A stretch of 5,724 bases of DNA from Nitrososphaerota archaeon (GTDB lineage: Archaea; Thermoproteota; Nitrososphaeria; Nitrososphaerales; Gagatemarchaeaceae): the NCBI GenBank assembly GCA_005877365.1, contig VBPP01000053.1, positions 1 to 5,724 on the forward strand, written 5' to 3'. The translations under genes and the position numbers were made by a program. The stretch's first letter is position 1. Each line of letters opens with the position of its first letter. This document shows, piece after piece, positions 1 to 5,589 of the stretch. The notes beneath the pieces were generated by a model. The model saw only the letters and a program-made list of their open reading frames with translations. It was not told the origin of the DNA and made no database searches.

Positions 1-2
1 TA

Positions 3-866
3 ATCTTCAGCGTCTTCGTCGTAAACTACAGAGGGATAGTGGTCAGCAACAAGGTTCAGCTCGCTGTTGTCGTCTCGATAGTGGCGCTGCTCTTGGCGAC
101 GGTGATATCCTCGAGCTACCTCGTCAGGCTTGAAAATCTCGAGCCTTTCCTCCCAAATGGCCTCCTTCCGATCGGTGTCTCTGCGGCCCTCATCTTTTGG
201 TCATTTCTGGGGTACGAAAACGTCTCGAACGTGGCGGAAGAGTTCAGCGACCCGAAGAAGGATTTCCATCGAAGTATCCTGCTCAGCGTGGCCCTCGTCA
301 GCGGGCTCTACATCGCAGTGGCCTTCGTGACGGTGGGAACCCTTGCTTACAAGTCGGGGGGTAGCGTTGCGCCTTTCGCGGCCATCCTGTCCAACGTACT
401 GGGAGTCTACGGGGCGATCGGGACGGCCATCCTTGCTGTCTTCATCATCTTCGGGACAGCCAACGCCTACATGACCGGGATGTCGAGGGTGATCTACGCG
501 GTTGCCAGAGACGGGGGGCTTCCGAGGGTGCTGGACCACCTGAGTAAGAAGACGAGTGCTCCGGATCGCTCCATTCTGGCGCTCGTCGGGCTTTCGTTCT
601 CGGTCCTCCTGGTCTTCTATGTCTTTGGCGTGGACCTTGAGACGGCCCTTCTGATCGCAAGCGGCGCCGCCATACTGACCTACGTCATCGGAGCAGCAGC
701 TGGAATCAGGCTCCTGAAACAGAGGGTCTTCCCGTACGTCACCCTGGCAATTTCGCTCGCAATCTTGCCCTTCCTGGGAGCCCTGCTGCTCTTCAGCCTT
801 GCCACGATGGCTGCAGCTGCACTCTATAGCCGATTCTTCCAAGGTCGACGAGACGCGCGCGTGTGA
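3..866 (+). CDS. APC-superfamily amino acid permease, 5' end outside the window
   Basis: Integral membrane transporter of amino acids or related amines, of the LeuT-fold APC superfamily. The frame is open from the left edge (codon at 3-5), so the GTG at 39 is an internal valine and not the start. About 287 codons are visible; family members run roughly 420-480 residues, so the first third (TM1-4) is missing. Seen: the TM5 helix at about 57-110; the TM6 hallmark FWSFLGYENVSNVAEE at 195-242, followed by the DPKKDF loop; the TM8 hallmark NAYMTGMSRV leading into YAVARDGGLP at 462-524; then about four more hydrophobic helices and a short basic tail, RRDARV. These motifs are typical of the broad amino acid/polyamine permease group that includes YjeH-like exporters. 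Substrate and direction cannot be read from the sequence. The stop TGA is at 864-866, and no T-rich terminator follows closely. Confidence 0.9.
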   Translation: MFSVFVVNYRGIVVSNKVQLAVVVSIVALLLATVISSSYLVRLENLEPFLPNGLLPIGVSAALIFWSFLGYENVSNVAEEFSDPKKDFHRSILLSVALVSGLYIAVAFVTVGTLAYKSGGSVAPFAAILSNVLGVYGAIGTAILAVFIIFGTANAYMTGMSRVIYAVARDGGLPRVLDHLSKKTSAPDRSILALVGLSFSVLLVFYVFGVDLETALLIASGAAILTYVIGAAAGIRLLKQRVFPYVTLAISLAILPFLGALLLFSLATMAAAALYSRFFQGRRDARV

Positions 867-1200
867 TCGCATCGCCAAGGAGTTCCGAGCTTGGCGGTCC
901 CGGTTTATCTCGGGCATTTATCCTGAAGCTGTACCGACCCGGCGTTCTCCTCTCGCCCCTCAATCTGGGCTCTTTCGATGCTCTTTGTCGCTCTACGCGA
1001 ATCTCCTCTCCCTAACGAGAGAGGACTCGAATTTCTCTATCCCGTGTTGCAGCTTCATGTGAGCCATTACGCCGTCCCTGCTGTCATAGAAGAGGCCGTC
1101 TATAGCACAAACATACAACTGAACAATTTGGCTCACAGCCATCGATCTATTCACGACTCCCGGTCTCGATATGGATCCTGCCCAACATACACTCCGTGTG

Positions 1201-1225
1201 GGATATCCGAAATAGATATATCGGA
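1201..1225. promoter_or_regulatory. Candidate operator: clustered palindromes upstream of the first padR promoter
   Basis: Three symmetric elements are packed together: the palindrome GGATATCC at 1201-1208, the palindrome GATATATC at 1215-1222 (starts 14 bases apart), and an overlapping inverted repeat TCCGA (1206-1210) / TCGGA (1221-1225). They end 10 bases before the TATA box. The symmetry is seen directly. That it binds the PadR protein encoded just downstream, as an autoregulatory site, is inference. Confidence 0.35.
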
Positions 1226-1234
1226 CGCCCAACA

Positions 1235-1242
1235 TTTTTATA
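1235..1242 (+). promoter_or_regulatory. Archaeal TATA box for the first padR gene
   Basis: TTTTTATA at 1235-1242 is a good archaeal TATA element. Archaeal transcripts begin about 22-27 bases downstream of the TATA centre, which predicts a start near 1260-1265. That gives a short leader of about 15-20 bases carrying the Shine-Dalgarno site at 1263-1269. The spacing is observed; the start site is predicted. Confidence 0.6.
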
Positions 1243-1262
1243 GAACAAAGTCGTTAGCACAA

Positions 1263-1269
1263 AAGGAGG
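1263..1269 (+). promoter_or_regulatory. Shine-Dalgarno site that fixes the GTG start of the first padR gene
   Basis: AAGGAGG lies 10 bases before GTG at 1280-1282. It complements the archaeal 16S rRNA 3' end and supports the GTG over the in-frame ATG codons at 1313 and 1322, which have no such site. Confidence 0.7.
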
Positions 1270-1279
1270 GGTTCTGGAC

Positions 1280-1612
1280 GTGCCGAAGGGCGAGGAAGTC
1301 CACCTGTGTGACATGCGCGGGATGCTGTCCTTCACGATACTGTGGCTACTCTCCAAGCGCTCGATGTACGGGCAGGAACTCGCGACGGAGATTGGGAAGC
1401 GCAGAGGTGAGAAACCGAATCCGGGGACCATCTATCCTGCCCTGAAGGACCTCGCGAGTCACGGTCTGATCGAGGCGCGGATTGAAGGCCGCAGCTCTGT
1501 GTACCAGTTAACTAAGGAGGGAGCGGTGAGTCTCGCGAAATCCAGAGAATACTTTGAGCGTGCATTTGGTGACATCTTGCTTGAGAGTGGGCCCAAGACA
1601 GTGGCCAAATGA
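1280..1612 (+). CDS. PadR-family transcriptional regulator, short form
   Basis: A 110-residue cytoplasmic DNA-binding regulator. It is almost entirely the PadR winged helix-turn-helix domain: an N-terminal helix (residues 14-26, MLSFTILWLLSKR), the family motif MYGQELATEI (29-38), the recognition-helix motif PNPGTIYPALKDL (46-58), then GLIEAR and the beta-wing RSSVYQLTKEG (71-81). A short C-terminal helix (about 83-100) probably mediates dimerisation. PadR proteins usually repress efflux or stress genes and release DNA on ligand binding. The GTG start is chosen for its strong Shine-Dalgarno site. The gene is convergent with the efflux permease, with 62 bases between stop codons. Control of that operon, or only of itself through the dyads at 1201-1225, is inference. 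Ligand unknown. Confidence 0.9.
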   Translation: MPKGEEVHLCDMRGMLSFTILWLLSKRSMYGQELATEIGKRRGEKPNPGTIYPALKDLASHGLIEARIEGRSSVYQLTKEGAVSLAKSREYFERAFGDILLESGPKTVAK

Positions 1613-1674
1613 AGGATCCCGACCCGCGCCTGTAATTGACTCAATCAGAAGAGAGCGGTTCGTAGTGACGCCTA
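1613..1674. other. Convergent intergenic gap with a short palindrome
   Basis: These 62 bases separate the converging stop codons of padR and the efflux permease. The only structure I see is ATTGA-C-TCAAT at 1635-1645, an 11-base odd palindrome with a one-base centre, too tight to be a transcript hairpin. There is no T-run typical of archaeal termination on either strand, so read-through and antisense overlap between the two transcripts are possible. Confidence 0.4.
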
Positions 1675-2339
1675 TCAGCTGACTACCTTTCTGAACAGGT
1701 ACAGCGTTGCGCCCAGCGTGACTACGGAAATCGCTGCTATTACCCCTACGGCGGCGAATACTTCCCCCGCGGAGAAGGTGTTGGGGAGCGACAAGTCCCT
1801 CACGGCGTTGACTGCGAAGCTGATGGGGTTTACGCTCGATACGCTCTGCATCCAGGCCGGCATCGCGCTCTGAGGCACCAGGGAGGTGCTCATGAAGAGC
1901 AGAGGAAAAGTGAGGAATCCCGCTATCCCGAAGACGGATTCAGCGCTTCTTGTTCTGAGGCCGAGCGCGAGGGAGATTCCTGACCAGGCCAGCCCGAAGA
2001 ATGCCACGATAGTCTCCCGAGCAGAATGGCCGCCCTGCTCACGGGGGTGACGAGCATCTTCTGAAGGAAGCCGGAGTTGATATCGTCCACGATCGAGGTC
2101 CCAGACTGCAGCGCGCTGCTGAACCCGTTCTGCAGAAGTATGCCGGGGGTTGCGTACGCCAGATAGCTGACCCCCGCTGGGAAGAGGCCCGGGGCCTGGG
2201 CGAACTTCGAGAAGAGTTGAGTGAAGAGGAGGAGGAAGATGATGGGCTGGAACAGGGAGAAGAAGATCAGGATTGGGTTCCGGATAAGCTTCTTCAGCGA
2301 CCTCACGAAGAGGTGCCGCGTGTCGTTGAAGAGAGTCAT
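1675..2339 (-). pseudogene. DrrB-like ABC-2 efflux permease, broken by an internal deletion and frameshift
   Basis: Membrane partner of the adjacent DrrA-type ATPase in a drug or lipid exporter of the ABC-2 type. The 5' half (2339 to about 2013, 109 codons) reads MTLFNDTRHLFVRSLKKL, then TM1, the PGILLQNG segment of TM2, and ends in the family motif LVTPVSRAAILLGR. The 3' half (about 2016 to 1675) is in another frame and reads IVAFFGLAWSGISLALG, RTRSAESV, FPLLFMSTSLVP, MPAWMQ, VNPISFAVNAVRDL and a final helix: the standard ABC-2 C-terminus. Intact relatives have about 40 more residues between LLGR and this point, covering TM3. The gene is 665 bases, two over a whole codon number. The junction lies at about 2008-2019. 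Start ATG 2339-2337 overlaps the ATPase stop as ATGA. A sequencing or assembly gap would look the same; a natural pseudogene is the alternative. Programmed frameshifting would not restore TM3. Confidence 0.87.
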
Positions 2340-3364
2340 TCTCGAGGAGGCCTCCTCCTAGCAAACCTCATCCCCGAGGCTGGCTTCGTGTTCAGCTCCT
2401 CCGGCCTTATCCTCTTCCCCGTGTGTTGCAGGAAGATGTCGCCGAGGGAGGGGCGCGCCAGGTTAATCGAGGAGAGTTGCATATTCTTCTCGTCGAAGGC
2501 CCTGACTATGTCTGCGACGATCTGGCTCGCGTTGGTAGCGTAGGCGGTGATGCCGCCGTCGGAATCAATCACTTTGGTCACCCCTCGTATTCCGGAGAGG
2601 GTCTGCTTTGCCTCGGCCTTCACACCGTCCTTCTCGCCACCCACCACGGAGAGGGTGATCGTGTCAGCGCCTACCTGGCGCTTGAGCTCCTCCGGAGAGC
2701 CGTTCGCGATTACCTTGCCCTGGTCGATGATGTAGAGTTGGCGACAGAGCCTGTCCGCCTCCTCCATGTACTGGGTCGTCAGGAAGACCGTGATTCCCTC
2801 GTCCCTGTTTAGCCCTTCGAGGTACTCCCATATGCGGGCGCGGGACTGGGGGTCTAGCCCGGTTGTGGGTTCATCCAGAAAGAGAAGCTTCGGCTTGTGG
2901 ACGAGGGCGGAGGCGAGGTCGAGCCTCTTCTTCATGCCTCCCGAGTAGAAGGCCGCCCTCTTGTCCGCGACGTCCTCGAGTTCAACGAGCTTCAACAGTT
3001 CGTTGACCCGCTCCTCGAGAGCCGCTCCCCGCATCTGCTGAAGATTGCCCTGCAGCTTGAGGTTCTCCCTCCCCGTCAAGTCTCCGTCCGCAACGGTCTC
3101 CTGGCTCTCGGCGCCGATGAGTTTGCGGATCTCCTGAGGGTCCTTGTCCAGGTCGTAGCCGGCCACGGTAACCCGGCCCGACGTCTTTCTCAGGAGGGTC
3201 GTGAGCACCTTGATGGTGGTACTCTTTCCCGCTCCGTTCGGTCCCAAGAATCCGAAGAATTCCCCTTCACCAACACGGAACGAAATACCCTGGACAGCCT
3301 TCGTCCCGTCGCCGTAAACCTCCACAAGGTCGTCAACCGTGATGATGTCGGACAAACTGCCCAA
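2336..3364 (-). CDS. DrrA-like daunorubicin-resistance-type ABC transporter ATPase
   Basis: A 342-residue cytoplasmic nucleotide-binding subunit that powers the ABC-2 permease encoded next, expected to export a hydrophobic drug or lipid. Motifs in order: YGDGTKAVQGISF (17-29); Walker A GPNGAGKST (41-49); Q-loop Gln88, then DLTGREN (95-101); ABC signature SGGMKKR (141-147); Walker B LLFLDEP (160-166); D-loop GLDP (169-172); switch motif LTTQYMEEAD (195-204). Gln198 replaces the usual His, as is common in DrrA proteins. The C-terminal DrrA-specific domain ends in ARPSLGDIFLQHTG (303-316), followed by a basic tail of about 26 residues. All catalytic motifs look intact. The start is TTG at 3364-3362, with no clear Shine-Dalgarno site but a TATA box about 21-27 bases upstream, suggesting a leaderless mRNA. 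A second TTG lies three codons in. The stop overlaps the permease start by ATGA. Confidence 0.96.
   Translation of the reverse strand: MGSLSDIITVDDLVEVYGDGTKAVQGISFRVGEGEFFGFLGPNGAGKSTTIKVLTTLLRKTSGRVTVAGYDLDKDPQEIRKLIGAESQETVADGDLTGRENLKLQGNLQQMRGAALEERVNELLKLVELEDVADKRAAFYSGGMKKRLDLASALVHKPKLLFLDEPTTGLDPQSRARIWEYLEGLNRDEGITVFLTTQYMEEADRLCRQLYIIDQGKVIANGSPEELKRQVGADTITLSVVGGEKDGVKAEAKQTLSGIRGVTKVIDSDGGITAYATNASQIVADIVRAFDEKNMQLSSINLARPSLGDIFLQHTGKRIRPEELNTKPASGMRFARRRPPRE
2344..2358 (-). promoter_or_regulatory. Permease Shine-Dalgarno site inside a palindrome
   Basis: On the minus strand, GGAGGAGG (2358-2351) lies 11 bases before the permease ATG. It sits inside the perfect 14-bp palindrome at 2344-2357, whose RNA can fold as a GAGGA / UCCUC stem around a GGCC loop. 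The fold would hide the ribosome site. Because the ATPase reading frame runs through it to the overlapping ATGA, ribosomes finishing the ATPase would open it. The symmetry and overlap are seen; the coupling mechanism is inference. Confidence 0.5.
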
Positions 3365-3384
3365 GGCCTGCCAAGGGGAGTGGC

Positions 3385-3391
3385 TTAATAA
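3385..3391 (-). promoter_or_regulatory. TATA-like box for the efflux operon
   Basis: On the minus strand TTATTAA (3391-3385) ends 21 bases before the TTG start at 3364, so a transcript starting at the usual distance would begin at or next to the start codon. An alternative TATA-like element, TATGTATA (3430-3423, minus strand), would give a leader of about 35 bases, but that leader has no Shine-Dalgarno site. Confidence 0.5.
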
Positions 3392-3400
3392 GACTATCGA

Positions 3401-3446
3401 ATGCGATACTCAATACGCACTCTATACATACATCTCATCGCATGCG
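3401..3446. promoter_or_regulatory. Candidate PadR operator in the divergent promoter region
   Basis: ATGCGAT (3401-3407) and its exact inverse ATCGCAT (3437-3443) enclose 29 bases. TGCG/CGCA cores occur four times: 3402-3405, 3416-3419, 3439-3442 and 3443-3446. The last two form the palindrome CGCATGCG directly upstream of the plus-strand TATA box, where the BRE that binds TFB should be. ATAC recurs at 3406, 3413, 3424 and 3428. A repressor bound here could block both divergent promoters. The repeats are seen; the binding protein (most likely the adjacent PadR) is inferred from the layout. Confidence 0.5.
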
Positions 3447-3447
3447 C

Positions 3448-3454
3448 TTAAATA
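3448..3454 (+). promoter_or_regulatory. TATA box for the second padR gene
   Basis: TTAAATA at 3448-3454 is close to the archaeal consensus. The predicted transcript start is near 3474-3478, immediately before the ATG at 3479 and about 30 bases before the ATG at 3506. Confidence 0.6.
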
Positions 3455-3493
3455 GCTGACACTCGAGACGCAAGAGGAATGGTAATTTCACAC

Positions 3494-3504
3494 AGGAGGA
3501 GGTG
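3494..3504 (+). promoter_or_regulatory. Shine-Dalgarno site favouring the ATG at 3506
   Basis: AGGAGGAGGTG ends one base before ATG 3506. Its first AGGAGG (3494-3499) is 6 bases from that ATG, a usable spacing. This competes with leaderless use of the ATG at 3479, which adds nine residues (MVISHRRRW) that do not resemble the PadR family. Confidence 0.55.
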
Positions 3505-3505
3505 G

Positions 3506-4024
3506 ATGGATCCACAGGCGGTCCCCAGAGGTTTCCTTCGATTCTATGTCTTGTCCCTGCTATCCCGGAGACCGGAGGCGGGTTACTCGATTATGCGGAC
3601 GATAGAGGAGACGACGGACGGGGCCTGGCGGCCGGGACCAGGGACGGTGTACCCACTACTTAGAGGCATGGTGGACGAATCGCTCGTGAGGCCGATGGAT
3701 TCTGCCGGCAGGGAGGGGAGCGTGGCCTACTCGATAACGGAGAAAGGGAAGAAGGCCCTGGAAGAGATGCAGCAAGGCCTTCTGAGCGCTGTGAGGAGGG
3801 AGCGGGCGATGATCCGGATGTTTGCGGACCTTCTGCCCGCCAACGTCTTCGCCCAGCTGTTTGTCAGGCGGCACCGCGACACCTTCGAGATTCTCCAGCA
3901 GAAGATGCCGGGGATCTCGCCCGCTGAGCGCGAGTCCTCCCTGAAGCAGCTGCGAATCCTACTCGAGAGCCAACTCGAGTGGATAGACAGCCAACTTTCT
4001 CCCAAGGGCAGACGAGCTCGCTGA
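3506..4024 (+). CDS. PadR-family transcriptional regulator with long C-terminal helical domain
   Basis: A 172-residue regulator, 181 if the upstream in-frame ATG at 3479 is used. The N-terminal winged helix shows FLRFYVLSLLSRRPEAGYSI (10-29), the PadR recognition motif WRPGPGTVYPLLRGMVDESLV (41-61) and the wing GSVAYSITEKGKKAL (71-85). Residues 86-165 are mostly helical and charged and would form the dimerisation and ligand-pocket arms seen in longer PadR proteins; the tail is basic. I chose 3506 for its Shine-Dalgarno site and for matching the family's N-terminus. The gene is divergent from the DrrA-like ATPase, with both promoters in about 115 bases, the classic arrangement of a local repressor and its multidrug transporter. 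Repression of itself and the efflux operon is inferred. It differs clearly from the short PadR at 1280-1612. Confidence 0.92.
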   Translation: MDPQAVPRGFLRFYVLSLLSRRPEAGYSIMRTIEETTDGAWRPGPGTVYPLLRGMVDESLVRPMDSAGREGSVAYSITEKGKKALEEMQQGLLSAVRRERAMIRMFADLLPANVFAQLFVRRHRDTFEILQQKMPGISPAERESSLKQLRILLESQLEWIDSQLSPKGRRAR

Positions 4025-4048
4025 CGGTTCGAGTCGCTTCTACGGCGT

Positions 4049-4098
4049 CGGAGACAGAGGGTCTCCGTGCTCACGTATCGGAGCGGAGAGGGCTCCGC
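4049..4098 (+). terminator. Two tandem GC-rich hairpins after the second padR gene
   Basis: Hairpin 1 starts 25 bases after the padR stop: a 7-bp stem CGGAGAC / GTCTCCG (4049-4055 with 4061-4067) and a 5-base loop. Hairpin 2 has a 6-bp stem GCGGAG / CTCCGC (4083-4088 with 4093-4098) and an AGGG loop. No T-run follows either one, and archaeal termination usually relies on T-runs, so a role as a true terminator is uncertain; mRNA 3'-end protection or processing is equally possible. Hairpin 1 includes the first base of the GTG at 4067, which argues against that codon as the start of the next gene. Confidence 0.35.
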
Positions 4099-4145
4099 CA
4101 CGAATCGGGAGGGATTCACCTCGATACTCTCATTTCGCTATGAAG

Positions 4146-4152
4146 CTTATAT
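4146..4152 (+). promoter_or_regulatory. Possible TATA box for the PMT-like gene
   Basis: CTTATAT at 4146-4152 is the best TATA-like sequence upstream of the glycosyltransferase. If used, transcription would begin near 4172-4178 and the protein would start at TTG 4178 or GTG 4190, because the ATG at 4151 overlaps the box. No Shine-Dalgarno site precedes any of the candidate starts. Confidence 0.35.
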
Positions 4153-5560
4153 GCACTTGCGTCAACAAGACCCGAGTTTGCAAGAGCCAGTGAAGCTCGA
4201 GCCCGCCAGAGCTGTGTTAGGCTATCTCAAACGCGCGGCTGGGGAAGTCAATATAGCACACTTGTTACTTGTTCTCTTCGCTCTCCACCTCTTCGCCCTT
4301 TCGTTTCCGAGCGATACCTCGAATGGGGGAGGGAGGGTCTTCGATGAGGCGTTCTATGTTCCCACCGCTCAGGACCTCCTTCATGGTGTCCCTTCGAATT
4401 TGGAGCACCCCTTCTTCGGTAAGGTCTGGGGTGCGCTCGGAATTAGTATTTTCGGGGACAACTTCTTCGGATGGAGAATCTTCTACGCTCTGATCGGGGT
4501 CGCCTCGGTATGGGTAATGTACGAACTCGCGAAGATTTTCTACTCGAAAGAGAAGGCACTTTTCGCAGCTTCGATGCTCGGCTTCGAGAGTATCTTCTTC
4601 GTGCACACCTCCCTCCTTCTACTTGACGGACCTCCGATTCTCTTCGGACTGCTTGGCTTCCTGGCCTACTTCAAGGGGCGCCAATACCTCTCCGCCCTCG
4701 CCTTCGGTCTCTCCATCCTGAGCAAGGAGACAGGAGTATTCTTTCTGCTAGCCTTGGGCCTCTACCACCTCTGGGCGAGTAGACGATCGAACTCATTCAA
4801 TCTGCGAAGTTGGAGGAAGATTGTTGCTTTTGTCGCAATCGTCGCGATCGTGGTGGGGATACCGCTCTGGACATACGACTCGGCGTATCTGCCTTACACG
4901 AGCTCATTAGTCTCCGTTCAGCCTGTAGTGGTTGTCAACCCGGCTGCGAACCTGACCATCACCACGACAAGGACGACCACGACGCACTCCGGTTACGTCA
5001 CAAACCCGATACAGAACATCCAGTACTACTTCACGTATCAGTCCTCCCTAGTGGGCTGCGGACAGGTAAACGCCTGGAACTGCTATCCCTGGAGCTGGAT
5101 TCTACCGATTAACGTGAGTCCTCTGCAATATTTCGTCAGCACGGTCACAGTCAAGACCTCGCTTCCAAACGGGACGGTCACGAGCCAGATCCAGTATCAC
5201 CCGATAGACTGGCAGGGGATCGGCAATCTGGTGGTCTGGTACTCAATCTGGCTGGTTGTCCCCGTGATAGGCTGGAAGTTACTGAAGAGGAAGGAGGGTG
5301 AGGCTGACGTCTTGGCGGGTTGCCTGATCGCGGCTACTTACCTCCCTCTCTTCTACATCTCGTTGGTAAGCCACAGAGTCGAGTACGCATTCTACTTCGT
5401 CAATACGGACCCGGGGCTGGCCCTGGGCATTCCGCTGGTTACCGCCTTCCTCGCGCGAGGAAGCGAGAAGGGCGAGAGGCGCCTGCTTCTCCTTTGGGTT
5501 GGTGCTGCTATCGTCTTCTTCATGTTTTATTTCCCAGTAAATCCGTTCGCCTTCCGATGA
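4151..5560 (+). CDS. PMT-family (GT-C) membrane glycosyltransferase, O-mannosyltransferase-like
   Basis: A polytopic membrane enzyme, 469 residues from ATG 4151. The PMT family transfers a sugar, typically mannose from a dolichyl-phosphate carrier, onto proteins outside the membrane. Seen: TM1 at about 33-52; the first outer loop with the catalytic-type acidic pair in VFDEAFYVPTAQ (63-74) and the family motif LEHPFFGK (84-91; HP followed by FF where PP is more usual); GDNFFGWRI (102-110); further helices including LSILSKETG (187-195); and an outer loop at about 242-358 with YPWSWILPINVSPLQYF (312-328), a recognisable PMT C-region feature. Three or four helices follow, with SHRVEYAFYF (407-416). 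The outer loop holds a Thr run (267-278) and three N-X-S/T sequons (N267, N321, N340). The start is uncertain: the frame opens earlier at GTG 4067 and has later starts at TTG 4178 and GTG 4190. The exact sugar and acceptor cannot be read. Confidence 0.86.
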   Translation: MHLRQQDPSLQEPVKLEPARAVLGYLKRAAGEVNIAHLLLVLFALHLFALSFPSDTSNGGGRVFDEAFYVPTAQDLLHGVPSNLEHPFFGKVWGALGISIFGDNFFGWRIFYALIGVASVWVMYELAKIFYSKEKALFAASMLGFESIFFVHTSLLLLDGPPILFGLLGFLAYFKGRQYLSALAFGLSILSKETGVFFLLALGLYHLWASRRSNSFNLRSWRKIVAFVAIVAIVVGIPLWTYDSAYLPYTSSLVSVQPVVVVNPAANLTITTTRTTTTHSGYVTNPIQNIQYYFTYQSSLVGCGQVNAWNCYPWSWILPINVSPLQYFVSTVTVKTSLPNGTVTSQIQYHPIDWQGIGNLVVWYSIWLVVPVIGWKLLKRKEGEADVLAGCLIAATYLPLFYISLVSHRVEYAFYFVNTDPGLALGIPLVTAFLARGSEKGERRLLLLWVGAAIVFFMFYFPVNPFAFR

Positions 5561-5589
5561 AAGCACCTCTGGCTGCCTAGCCCGACGGT

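Larger units (their letters stand above)
867..1279. other. 413-base intergenic region, no convincing gene
   Basis: Open frames in this stretch give Ser/Arg/Cys-rich translations without recognisable domains, and I judge them non-coding. I saw no tRNA or rRNA signature. What it holds: a 7-bp stem (1004-1010 with 1019-1025, 8-base loop) that could be part of a 3' end for the permease transcript; a 9-bp inverted repeat (1058-1066 with 1129-1137); and, in the last 80 bases, palindromes, a TATA box and a Shine-Dalgarno site for the downstream PadR gene. The 3' part is visibly more AT-rich than the flanking genes, as expected for a promoter. Confidence 0.6.

Noticed and set aside
39..41. GTG as the start of the amino acid permease
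   Set aside because: The same frame is open to the window edge and the upstream residues (NYRGI) match the family just before this helix, so the gene begins outside the window.
201..917. Long minus-strand frame opposite the permease
   Set aside because: It is rich in Arg, Asp, Glu and His with no domain, and lies antisense to a gene with clear APC motifs; it is a shadow of that gene.
978..1445. Plus-strand frame spanning the gap and running into the short padR gene
   Set aside because: Cys/Arg/Ser-rich with no domain, and its 3' half overlaps padR in another frame across the promoter and Shine-Dalgarno site.
2008..2019. Programmed ribosomal frameshift in the permease
   Set aside because: No slippery heptamer is evident, and a frameshift would still leave the protein without TM3, so a deletion or sequence error explains it better.
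2750..2790. Gln instead of His in the switch motif of the ATPase as a possible inactivating change
   Set aside because: DrrA-type ATPases commonly carry Gln here (TTQY), so it is a family trait and not damage.
2897..3388. Plus-strand frame of 163 codons opposite the ATPase
   Set aside because: Antisense to intact Walker A and signature motifs; its translation has no recognisable fold and is a GC-rich shadow.
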